From an uncultured Lachnospiraceae bacterium (GTDB taxonomy: Bacteria > Bacillota > Clostridia > Lachnospirales > Lachnospiraceae), in the NCBI GenBank assembly GCA_910588875.1, contig CAJURT010000013.1, forward strand, positions 12,247-76,246: DNA of 64,000 nucleotides, written 5' to 3'. This document shows positions 50,415 through 58,337 of the stretch, one piece after another. The first letter of the stretch is position 1. Every line of letters begins with the position of its first letter. Made by a program: the position numbers and the translations under genes. Under the pieces are notes generated by a model. That model was given only the letters and a program-made list of their open reading frames with translations. It did no database searches and was not told where the DNA came from.

Positions 50415-51830
50415 ATGATAAAAGATAACCAAAAAAGATTGAACCGTCTGCACGTGCTGATTGACGCGATGGTAATTGTGGCGGCCTATATCTTGAGCTG
50501 GTATATCATCATCGGCAGCGGCTGGTTCCGGGCTGCCAATGAGGTGCTGGGCCCGGAGATTTATCTGGGGGTTCTGGTGATTATTGTACCGGCATATCTG
50601 TTGTTATATACGATTTTCCACCTGTTTACACCAAAACGGGTACAAGGGCGCAGGCAGGAATTTGCCAATATATTCAAGGCCAACCTGATTGGGCTTATGC
50701 TGTCTGGCATGGTGCTGTACCTGGGAGGGAAGAACCCTTATTTCCAGCATTTTTCCCGAAAGCTGGTGGTGTTCTTCTTTGGGGTGAACATTGTTGCTGA
50801 GACCGTGGAGCGGAATTTCATCCGTATCTGCCTGCGGTCTATCCGTTCCAAGGGATATAACCAGAAACATGTGCTGCTGATCGGTTATAGCAGGGCAGCA
50901 GAAAGCTATATTGACCGGGTGAAGGCGAACCCGGAGTGGGGCTACCAGATCCGGGGGATCCTGGACGACCATAAGCCCCGGGGGGAAGGCTACCGGGGAG
51001 TGAAGGTGATCGGCACTACAGAGAACCTGAAGACGATACTGGATATGAATCTGCTGGATGAGATTGCCATTACCCTCAGTATCCGGGATTATGGCGGCCT
51101 GGAAAGAATGGTGGCAGAGTGCGAGAAATCCGGTGTGCATACAAAGTTCATCCCGGATTATAATAAGTTCATTCCCACAAGGCCTTATACGGAGGACTTA
51201 CAGGGACTGCCGGTGATCAATATCCGGCATGTGCCCTTAAACGACCTTCTCAACGCCACGGTGAAGCGGGCCATGGATCTGTGCGGTGCAGTGGCGGCCC
51301 TGATTTTGTTTTCTCCTGTGATGGCCATAACCGCGGTGGTCATCAAGCTGACTTCTCCCGGGCCGGTCATCTATAGCCAGGAGCGGGTAGGGCTCCACAA
51401 CCGGCCCTTTAAAATGTACAAATTCCGTTCCATGGAGGTGCAGTCCCCCAGCCAGGAAAAGGGGCAGTGGACAAGGGCCCATGACCCGAGGGTTACCCCG
51501 GTAGGAAAGGTCATCCGCAGCACCAGCATCGATGAACTGCCCCAGCTTTTCAATGTATTGGTGGGGAGCATGAGTTTGGTGGGGCCAAGACCGGAACGGC
51601 CGTTTTTTGTGGAACGCTTCAAGGAGGAGATCCCCCGCTATATGATTAAGCATCAGGTGCGCCCGGGGATGACGGGCTGGGCCCAGATCAATGGGTACCG
51701 GGGGGACACTTCGATAGAGAAGCGGATTGAACATGATTTGTATTATATCGAAAACTGGACATTGGGACTTGATTTTAAGATTTTGTTTCTGACGGTATTT
51801 AAGGGCTTTATTAATAAAAACGCCTATTAG
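50415..51830 (+). CDS. Undecaprenyl-phosphate glycosyl-1-phosphate transferase (WbaP type)
   Basis: A 471-residue initiating transferase that moves a sugar 1-phosphate from a nucleotide sugar onto undecaprenyl phosphate, the first step of polysaccharide assembly. Four N-terminal membrane helices (about residues 14-130), a Rossmann-like middle domain (VLLIGYSRAAESYIDRVK), another membrane helix (about 287-310) and the catalytic C-terminal domain follow, with GPVIYSQERVG, YKFRSMEVQSPS, STSIDELPQLFNVLVGSMSLVG and the GMTGWAQINGYRGDTSIE segment. Length and order are typical of this family. Confidence 0.95.
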   Translation: MIKDNQKRLNRLHVLIDAMVIVAAYILSWYIIIGSGWFRAANEVLGPEIYLGVLVIIVPAYLLLYTIFHLFTPKRVQGRRQEFANIFKANLIGLMLSGMVLYLGGKNPYFQHFSRKLVVFFFGVNIVAETVERNFIRICLRSIRSKGYNQKHVLLIGYSRAAESYIDRVKANPEWGYQIRGILDDHKPRGEGYRGVKVIGTTENLKTILDMNLLDEIAITLSIRDYGGLERMVAECEKSGVHTKFIPDYNKFIPTRPYTEDLQGLPVINIRHVPLNDLLNATVKRAMDLCGAVAALILFSPVMAITAVVIKLTSPGPVIYSQERVGLHNRPFKMYKFRSMEVQSPSQEKGQWTRAHDPRVTPVGKVIRSTSIDELPQLFNVLVGSMSLVGPRPERPFFVERFKEEIPRYMIKHQVRPGMTGWAQINGYRGDTSIEKRIEHDLYYIENWTLGLDFKILFLTVFKGFINKNAY

Positions 51831-51850
51831 GATAAGACGAGGTATGTTGC

Positions 51851-53971
51851 ATGAGCCGTGATTATGATGAGGAATTGAGACGTCCGGAACGGAAAAGCCG
51901 CCGGAACCCGAAAGCTGCAAAGCAGGATATGGGGGGGAGGCGGCCAGGAACACCGGGGCAGGTATCGGGATATGGGAGCCGGAGGCCGGCGGGGCTGAGG
52001 GTGATGAATGATGCGTCCGTGCATCCTGTCAGGGGAGCAGCCACAGGCCGCACGGCCTCTTCAGGCCGCCAGGCCTACGGGCAGACGGCAGCCGGGGCTG
52101 CAGCCAATGGCAGCCGGGGGACCGGGAATTTCCAGAGGAGGGAGCAGGACAATGCCCGCAGGCGCCGGAGGCGCCGGATCATAGGGATGATCATAGCAGA
52201 ATGCTTCGCATTGGTATTTATCTTTGGATATGCTTATGTGGCAAGGCTGATGAACCAGGTAAAAAGGCCTGTGATTGACATGGAACAGGTGCAGAACCAG
52301 GATCTGGACGTGGTGACCATGGAAAAGCTGAAGGGCTACTGGACGATAGCCATTTTTGGCGTGGATGCCAGGGATAATGCGATAGAGAAGAGCACAAATT
52401 CCGACGTGAACATTATCTGCAATATCAATCTGGAGACGGGCGAGATCAAGCTGGTATCCCTGTTCCGGGATACTTATCTGAATATCTCAAAGGACGGCTC
52501 TTACAATAAGTTTAACCAGGCTTACTTTGTAGGGGGCCCGGAACAGGCCATGACTGCCCTGAACCGGAACCTGGATCTGAATATCACAGATTATGTAACC
52601 TTTAACTGGAAAGCAGTGGCAGATGCCATCAATATCCTGGGCGGCGTGGATGTAGAACTGAGCAAGGCAGAGTTTTACTATATCAACTCTTTTATCACGG
52701 AGACAGCCAAGACTACAGGAGTGGGGTCTAACCACCTGAGCCATGCGGGGATGAACCATTTGGATGGCGTCCAGGCAGTGGCCTATGGGCGTCTGCGCCT
52801 GATGGATACGGATTTTGCGCGGACAGAGCGGCAGCGCAAGGTGATTAAGCTGGCGTTTGAGAAGGCAAAGAATGCAGACTTTGAGACTTTAAACCGTGTA
52901 CTTGGCACAGTATTTCCACAGGTTTCCACCAGCTTGTGGGTGGATGATATCTATATAAGCCTGAAAAATATCAACAAATACCATCTGGGAGAGACCATGG
53001 GATTTCCGGAAGCGCGGGGAGATGCCAAGATGGGGAAAAAAGGCGCCTGCGTGATTCCCCAGACACTGGAGACGAATGTGGTGAAGCTGCATCAGTTTTT
53101 GTTCGGCACAGAGGATTATGTGCCCTCGGAGACGGTAAAAAGCATCAGCAAGAAAATCGCGGCAGACTCCGGGATGTATAAAGAGGGGAATTATGTCAAG
53201 AGCGTCAACACGGACGGAGGCGTGATCCAGCCGCCCAAGACCACAGCCGCCGAGACGAAGAAGGCGGCTGAGACCGAGGATGACGACCGCTATGAATATA
53301 TCAATGTGCTCAATTCCAGTGGCAAGAAGGTGAAAAAACGGGTGCCGCGGGAGACGGATGAGGACGGGGAGTATATTGAGCAGGAGACGGATGAGAATGG
53401 GATTGCCACCGGCTGGGTGCTGGATGAGGATGGGGAACTGGTACGGCGCAGGAACACCGGTAGTGTACGGGATCCCCAGGAGAGCAGTGTATCTGACCGG
53501 CCGGGTCTGCGGCCCACGGATGCAGAGACGGATGAGAACGGAGATCTGATTGACGGCGGGGAGCGGCTTCCCGGGCGTCCGGGGGATCCTTCCCCGACAG
53601 AAAGCACGTCGAGACCGGGTCTGCGCCCAACGGACAGCACGGATGCGCTCCGCCCCACATCCCCGGAGACGGGAGGCAATTCCCAGGACGGGCCGGGGGG
53701 AGGCGGCAGCAGCAATCAGCCGGGGAACACGGAGGCAATAAACCCTTCCCCTCAGACTACACCGACGCCGGGCGGGAATACAGCCAATCCGGTGAATCCC
53801 ACTTCGGCTGACAACGGCAACAGCGGAGGCCCTGGAGGCGGGCAGGCTGCACCGGCTTTGCCTTCGCCGGGAGCGTCTTCACCGGGAGGAGGCGCCGGCG
53901 GGCCGACGGGAGGCCAGAACCCTGGTATGCAGGGAGGCACGGGAGGGGTTGTCTCTGCCCCCGGGCAGTAA
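51851..53971 (+). CDS. LytR-CpsA-Psr (LCP) family protein
   Basis: A 706-residue membrane-anchored enzyme of the family that moves lipid-linked glycopolymers to peptidoglycan. A long disordered cytoplasmic N terminus (about 110 residues, Arg/Gly-rich) precedes a transmembrane segment (about 112-135). The LCP domain covers about 155-340, with FGVDARDN, STNSDVNIICNINLETGEIK, SLFRDTYLNI and YGRLRLMDTDFARTERQRK. After residue 440 the outer tail is acidic, then extremely Pro/Gly/Ser/Asn-rich, and contains RPGLRPTD twice. It probably attaches the polymer made by the upstream locus. Confidence 0.93.
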   Translation: MSRDYDEELRRPERKSRRNPKAAKQDMGGRRPGTPGQVSGYGSRRPAGLRVMNDASVHPVRGAATGRTASSGRQAYGQTAAGAAANGSRGTGNFQRREQDNARRRRRRRIIGMIIAECFALVFIFGYAYVARLMNQVKRPVIDMEQVQNQDLDVVTMEKLKGYWTIAIFGVDARDNAIEKSTNSDVNIICNINLETGEIKLVSLFRDTYLNISKDGSYNKFNQAYFVGGPEQAMTALNRNLDLNITDYVTFNWKAVADAINILGGVDVELSKAEFYYINSFITETAKTTGVGSNHLSHAGMNHLDGVQAVAYGRLRLMDTDFARTERQRKVIKLAFEKAKNADFETLNRVLGTVFPQVSTSLWVDDIYISLKNINKYHLGETMGFPEARGDAKMGKKGACVIPQTLETNVVKLHQFLFGTEDYVPSETVKSISKKIAADSGMYKEGNYVKSVNTDGGVIQPPKTTAAETKKAAETEDDDRYEYINVLNSSGKKVKKRVPRETDEDGEYIEQETDENGIATGWVLDEDGELVRRRNTGSVRDPQESSVSDRPGLRPTDAETDENGDLIDGGERLPGRPGDPSPTESTSRPGLRPTDSTDALRPTSPETGGNSQDGPGGGGSSNQPGNTEAINPSPQTTPTPGGNTANPVNPTSADNGNSGGPGGGQAAPALPSPGASSPGGGAGGPTGGQNPGMQGGTGGVVSAPGQ

Positions 53972-54128
53972 CATCTGTGAGCAGCCGCCTTGCCGACGGA
54001 TGTGCCGTTCACATTAAAAATATAAATCCATCACACATTTATCACAATTTCCGTTTATATTGAATGCATAACAGGAAAGAAACCGAGGGCAGCCATTTTG
54101 GAAGGGCTGCAGAAAGGGGATTGTGATT

Positions 54129-55532
54129 ATGTACGAAGACAATAGAGATTATAGGCAGGAAACAGAGGAAAACAAGGAAGCCCAGGAGGGGTGGAACCGC
54201 CAGGACGGATATGGCAGCCAGTGGTACAGCCAGGGGCAGGAACCGCAATACAACCGGATGAGCATGTCCCACATTCCGCCGGAACCAGAAAAGCGGCCCA
54301 GGAAGCAGCGGCCGCTGGCCGCTAAGGTTGCCGGAATTACGGCAGCAGCCTTGCTGTTTGGCACCGTGGCAGGCGGAACGATGTTTGGGGTGAACACGGC
54401 GGGAGAATACTTAAGGGCCCAATATGGACCGAGGGAACAGGAACAGGCCAGCCTGGCAACGGTGGAAACCCAAAAGGCTCAGGAAGCGACGCAGCCCACC
54501 GGGACACAGACAACGGTAATGCCGGCCCTGCAGACGGATGTATCTTCGATTGTGGAAGCAGCAATGCCGTCGGTGGTGGCGATCACAAATACGATGGTGC
54601 TGGAGCAGAGGAGTTGGTTTGGCTCCAGCCAGAGATATGAAATCCCCAGCAGCGGTTCCGGCATTATTGTGGGACAGAATGAGGATGAACTGCTGATTGT
54701 GACAAATAACCATGTGGTGGCAGATTCCAAGGAACTGACGGTGACATTTATCGATGAGACTTCCATAACGGCAGCTATCAAAGGTACCGATTCCATGAAT
54801 GATTTGGCGGTAATCGCAGTGCCGGTATCCGAGGTCAGTTCCGATACCATGGCAGCGATCAAGGTGGCGACGCTGGGGGATTCGGATGAACTTAAGGTCG
54901 GGCAGGGGGTAATTGCCATCGGAAATGCACTGGGCTATGGCCAGTCCGTGACAGTAGGCTATGTGAGCGCCAAGGACCGTGAAGTGAGGACCCAGGACGA
55001 GACAATCCAGAATCTGCTCCAGACAGATGCCGCCATCAACCCCGGAAACAGCGGAGGTGCATTGCTGAATATGCGGGGAGAGGTAATCGGGATCAACTCG
55101 GCAAAATATTCTTCCACCGAAGTGGAGGGGATGGGATATGCGATTCCCGTATCTAAGGTGCAGGATATTATCAATGACCTGATGAACCGTAAGACGCGGG
55201 TGGAAATTGAGGAGAGCAGGCAGGGATACCTGGGCATCCAGGGAACCAACATTGATGATACAACAGCTGCCATGTACGGAATGCCCAGGGGGGTATATGT
55301 CTACAAGATAGTGGACGGCGGGGCGGCAGCGGCCTCTGACCTGAGGGAGAAAGACATTATCACCAAGTTTGACGGGCAGGCGATCCGTTCAATGGCAGAT
55401 TTGCAGAAGATGCTGACCTACTATGAGGGGGACAGCACGGTTGATTTGACAGTCCAATCCCTGGAGAATGGGGAGTATGTGGAACGGACGGTTAAGATTA
55501 CCCTGGGATTCAGGCCAAAAGAAGAAAACTAA
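54129..55532 (+). CDS. htrA: Trypsin-like serine protease with PDZ domain (HtrA/DegP)
   Basis: A 467-residue membrane-anchored quality-control protease. The cytoplasmic N terminus is hydrophilic; one transmembrane segment lies at about residues 69-88. The protease has the catalytic His in VTNNHVVAD, Asp in SMNDLAVIA and Ser in NPGNSGGALLNMRG, and a PDZ domain (about 365-460) with GYLGIQGTN and DIITKFDGQAIRSM. ATG 54129 has AAAGGGGA 8 bases upstream. A hairpin GCAGCC/GGCTGC (54089-54110) ends three bases before that site and might affect initiation. Confidence 0.95.
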   Translation: MYEDNRDYRQETEENKEAQEGWNRQDGYGSQWYSQGQEPQYNRMSMSHIPPEPEKRPRKQRPLAAKVAGITAAALLFGTVAGGTMFGVNTAGEYLRAQYGPREQEQASLATVETQKAQEATQPTGTQTTVMPALQTDVSSIVEAAMPSVVAITNTMVLEQRSWFGSSQRYEIPSSGSGIIVGQNEDELLIVTNNHVVADSKELTVTFIDETSITAAIKGTDSMNDLAVIAVPVSEVSSDTMAAIKVATLGDSDELKVGQGVIAIGNALGYGQSVTVGYVSAKDREVRTQDETIQNLLQTDAAINPGNSGGALLNMRGEVIGINSAKYSSTEVEGMGYAIPVSKVQDIINDLMNRKTRVEIEESRQGYLGIQGTNIDDTTAAMYGMPRGVYVYKIVDGGAAAASDLREKDIITKFDGQAIRSMADLQKMLTYYEGDSTVDLTVQSLENGEYVERTVKITLGFRPKEEN

Positions 55533-55556
55533 GGAAATCAGAAAGGATTTGTATTT

Positions 55557-55599
55557 CAGGCGGTTTTGCGGCGGAGGCTGCAAGGCTGCCTGTTTTTTT
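55557..55599 (+). terminator. Terminator of htrA
   Basis: CAGGCGGTTTT (55557-55567) pairs with AAGGCTGCCTG (55582-55592), including wobble pairs, and seven T follow. It isolates the downstream operon. Confidence 0.85.
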
Positions 55600-55699
55600 G
55601 CGTGGCAGTGGAATGGGATCCTGGGACAGAGGGGAGGAACCGGCGGTTTCAAAAGTATTTGGAATTATTCAAAAAATATGTAAAAATAATGATTCTGCT

Positions 55700-55727
55700 T
55701 TGACAAAAAATGTGTTTATGCTATAAT
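55700..55727 (+). promoter_or_regulatory. Very strong promoter of the kinase-phosphatase operon
   Basis: A consensus TTGACA (55700-55705) and extended -10 TGCTATAAT (55719-55727) are separated by 16 bases between hexamers. It is the closest match to consensus in the window. Confidence 0.85.
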
Positions 55728-55767
55728 TAAAAAAATATGGTAAATGGTGGGAGTAAGGGGTGGTGGG

Positions 55768-56493
55768 ATGATTCGGTTTTCACTGCTGAGTGATAAAGGA
55801 TGCAGGGAGAATAATGAGGACAGCGTAGGAATGTACCAGGACGGGGAGGCATACTGTTTCCTTTTGGCGGACGGCCTTGGCGGGCATGGCATGGGAGAGG
55901 TGGCTTCCGAACTGGCAGTTGAGACGGCGGTTGTAAAGTTTGCCCAGGGTAGCCGGGGGGATGGCTTTCTAAAGGAAGCTTTTGAGGCAGCACAGGAATC
56001 GGTGGCGGGGCGGCAGCAGGAGGATAGGAACTGCCGTGATATGAAGACAACGCTGGTTGTGCTGGAAGTAGAGAAGGATCAGCTGCGGTGGGGGCATATC
56101 GGGGATTCCCGGTTATATTATTTTGTGAAGGGGAAGCTTAAGGAGCGCACCCTTGACCACAGTGTTCCCCAGATGCTGGTCTCGGCAGGGGAGATCCGGG
56201 AAAAGGAGATACGCCGCCATCCGGACAGGAACCGTTTGCTCAGGGTGTTGGGGACAGATATGGACGAGGTGAATTACCAGGAATCCCAACCGGTGAAGCG
56301 AACAGGGCATCAGGCATTCTTGTTGTGCTCGGATGGTTTTTGGGAATTGATTGAGGAGAAAAAGATGGAAGCAACTCTAAAGCGGGCCTCTGACCCGGAA
56401 CATTGGCTTGCTTCCATGGAGGAAATAGTTTGCAAAAACGGCCGGGGGACGAATATGGATAATTATTCGGCAGTTGCGGTTTGGATTGACTGA
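55768..56493 (+). CDS. PP2C-family protein phosphatase (first of operon)
   Basis: A 241-residue bacterial PP2C (PPM) phosphatase that removes phosphate from Ser and Thr with two metal ions. The motifs are DKGCRENNEDS, LLADGLGGHGMGEVAS, HIGDSRLYYF, LLCSDGFWELIEE and NMDNYSAVAV, with all metal-binding aspartates kept. There is no membrane segment. ATG 55768 has AAGGGG 7 bases upstream; an ATG at 55744 lies ahead of it. It is the first gene behind the strong promoter and should reverse phosphorylation by the kinases downstream. Confidence 0.93.
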   Translation: MIRFSLLSDKGCRENNEDSVGMYQDGEAYCFLLADGLGGHGMGEVASELAVETAVVKFAQGSRGDGFLKEAFEAAQESVAGRQQEDRNCRDMKTTLVVLEVEKDQLRWGHIGDSRLYYFVKGKLKERTLDHSVPQMLVSAGEIREKEIRRHPDRNRLLRVLGTDMDEVNYQESQPVKRTGHQAFLLCSDGFWELIEEKKMEATLKRASDPEHWLASMEEIVCKNGRGTNMDNYSAVAVWID

Positions 56494-56523
56494 TAAAAGA
56501 AAGGGCGAACGGAGGAGTAAGTT

Positions 56524-57519
56524 ATGGCAATAATAAAATGCAGTAAAGGGCACTATTATGATAATACAAAGTTTTCTCAGTGCCCACATTGTGGCGTGCT
56601 CCCGATTATGGAGCAGGAACAGCAGCAGGAGGCGAAGCCGAAGCGTTTTTCTTTCTTCCACAGGCCGGAAGGAAAAAAGCAGGAGGCAGTGGTGCCTGCA
56701 CCCTATATGGAAGAAGAGGATGATGACCACACGGTGGCGATGCCGGTTGCGCCCGGGCCCTTTTTGGCAGAGGATGATGAGGATGACGACCACACCATAG
56801 CGATGCCGAGGATGCAGGAGCCGGTGAGGGAAGAAGAGCCGGATGAGGACGACGACCACACCATAGCGATGCCGAAGGTGCAGGAGCCGGTGAGGGAAGA
56901 AGAGCCGGATGAGGACGACGACCACACCATAGCGATACCGAAGATGCAGGAACCGGTGAGGGAGGAAGAGCCGGATGAGGACGACGACCGCACCATAGCG
57001 ATACCGAAGATGCAGGAGATGGTGAGGGAGGAAGAACCGGATGAGGACGACGACCGCACCATAGCGATACCGAAGATGCAGGAGACGGCAGGGCGGGAGG
57101 AACCGGAGGAGGCTGGCGGCCGCACCATGGCCACACCGAAGAGACAGGAGGCGGCGCCACAAGTGGCAGAGGAAAAGCAGCCGGGTTTTGTAGCCGGGTG
57201 GCTGGTTTGTGTGAACGGGCCGGAACGGGGCTGCGATTACCGCCTGTACAAGGGTTTTAACCGTTTGGGGAACGGGGAGCGCACAGATATCCTGGTGAGG
57301 GATCCCGGCCTGGCGGCTGTGGCTGTGGCCGTGGTCTATGACGACAGGAGCAATGCATTTTTTGCAGTGCAGCAGCCAGGAGCGCAGGCTCTCTTAAACG
57401 GGGAGGAACTGGAAGGGGCAGTCAGGATTTCCTCCGGGGATCTGATTAAAGCCGGGGAAAGTGAATTTGAGTTTGTTGCATTCTGCCGGGAAGGAAGAGT
57501 GTGGGATTCCTATGAGTGA
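56524..57519 (+). CDS. Zinc-ribbon, acidic-Thr-repeat, FHA-like protein
   Basis: A 331-residue cytoplasmic protein. A small zinc-ribbon-like motif at the N terminus has C6, H10, C20 and C23 (KCSKGHYYD, CPHC). Then seven acidic repeats carry a threonine in a DDD-H/R-T-I/V-A-M/I-P setting at T70, T91, T113, T135, T157, T179 and T201 (the last degenerate). The C-terminal 105 residues look like a divergent FHA fold: GWLVCVNG, FNRLGNGERTDILV and LLNGEEL are recognisable, but the usual Arg and Ser/His phospho-binding residues of RxGR and SRxH are not. The repeats look like phosphorylation sites for the operon's kinases. The sequence overlaps the next gene by 8 bases. Confidence 0.85.
   Translation: MAIIKCSKGHYYDNTKFSQCPHCGVLPIMEQEQQQEAKPKRFSFFHRPEGKKQEAVVPAPYMEEEDDDHTVAMPVAPGPFLAEDDEDDDHTIAMPRMQEPVREEEPDEDDDHTIAMPKVQEPVREEEPDEDDDHTIAIPKMQEPVREEEPDEDDDRTIAIPKMQEMVREEEPDEDDDRTIAIPKMQETAGREEPEEAGGRTMATPKRQEAAPQVAEEKQPGFVAGWLVCVNGPERGCDYRLYKGFNRLGNGERTDILVRDPGLAAVAVAVVYDDRSNAFFAVQQPGAQALLNGEELEGAVRISSGDLIKAGESEFEFVAFCREGRVWDSYE
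56821..57084 (+). repeat. 66-bp tandem repeats encoding acidic Thr motifs
   Basis: Four near-identical 66-base units begin at 56821, 56887, 56953 and 57019, each encoding 22 residues of the pattern VREEEPDEDDD[HR]TIA[MI]PK; degenerate copies flank them. The close identity indicates recent expansion. Confidence 0.9.
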
Positions 57520-58336
57520 AAATAATATCCTGCGGTTCAGAAAGGGCTCTGCTTCCAGGCAGGTGGTGGCCGAAGCATACAGCATCCTCGGGAACCGCAA
57601 GTCCCAGCAGGATTTTGCGGGAATCCTGGCTTATCCGGATAAAACCCTGGCAGTTTTATGTGACGGCATGGGGGGCCTTAAAGGCGGGGAGCAGGCAAGC
57701 CGTGCAGCAGTTACCATGCTTTTGGAGGATTATGACAGGAGGCGGCCCGGAGGAAGGATGGTGGATTTCCTTTGTGAGGAGGCGGCCCGTATGGATGCCC
57801 GGGTGCATGGGCTGGAGTCGGGGGACGGCAGGAGTTTGGATGCAGGGACCACCATGGTTGCTGTGGTTGTCCGGGAGGATGGCCTGGCAGAATGGGTCTC
57901 TGTGGGAGACAGCCGGATTTACCTGCTGCATGAGGGTGTGCTGACCCAGCTTACAAGGGACCACAATTACCGGAATTATCTGGAGGATGCTTTAAAGAAC
58001 GGGACCGTTACCCAGGCACGCTATGATCAGGAGATAAACAGCAGGATGGCAGAGGCGCTGACCAGCTACCTTGGCAGCGGGAAGCTTTCCCAGATTGACA
58101 GATGCCGGGCACAGCTGCGGCTTTGGCCGGGAGATCAGCTTCTGCTTTGCAGCGACGGCCTGTATAAAAGCCTGAATTCACAGCAGATTAAGGCTATGCT
58201 GACAGATAATCAGACGGATGCGCGTGTCAGCGCAAAGCGCCTGGTAAATATGGCTCTTACACAGGCTGTGAAAAAACAGGATAATACCACGGTTGTGTTG
58301 ATTCAGTACCGTGACGGAAAGACGGAGGGGCAGTAG
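57512..58336 (+). CDS. PP2C-family protein phosphatase (second of operon)
   Basis: A 274-residue PP2C phosphatase with LGNRKSQQDFAGI, VLCDGMGGLKGGEQASRAAV, SVGDSRIYLLHEG, LLLCSDGLYKSL and KKQDNTTVVLIQYRD, so both metal sites look complete. It differs clearly from the first phosphatase and is not a recent duplicate. It starts inside the end of the FHA-like gene with a weak ribosome site, so translation is probably coupled. Two different phosphatases suggest two different substrates or two steps of control. Confidence 0.92.
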   Translation: MSENNILRFRKGSASRQVVAEAYSILGNRKSQQDFAGILAYPDKTLAVLCDGMGGLKGGEQASRAAVTMLLEDYDRRRPGGRMVDFLCEEAARMDARVHGLESGDGRSLDAGTTMVAVVVREDGLAEWVSVGDSRIYLLHEGVLTQLTRDHNYRNYLEDALKNGTVTQARYDQEINSRMAEALTSYLGSGKLSQIDRCRAQLRLWPGDQLLLCSDGLYKSLNSQQIKAMLTDNQTDARVSAKRLVNMALTQAVKKQDNTTVVLIQYRDGKTEGQ

Positions 58337-58337
58337 C

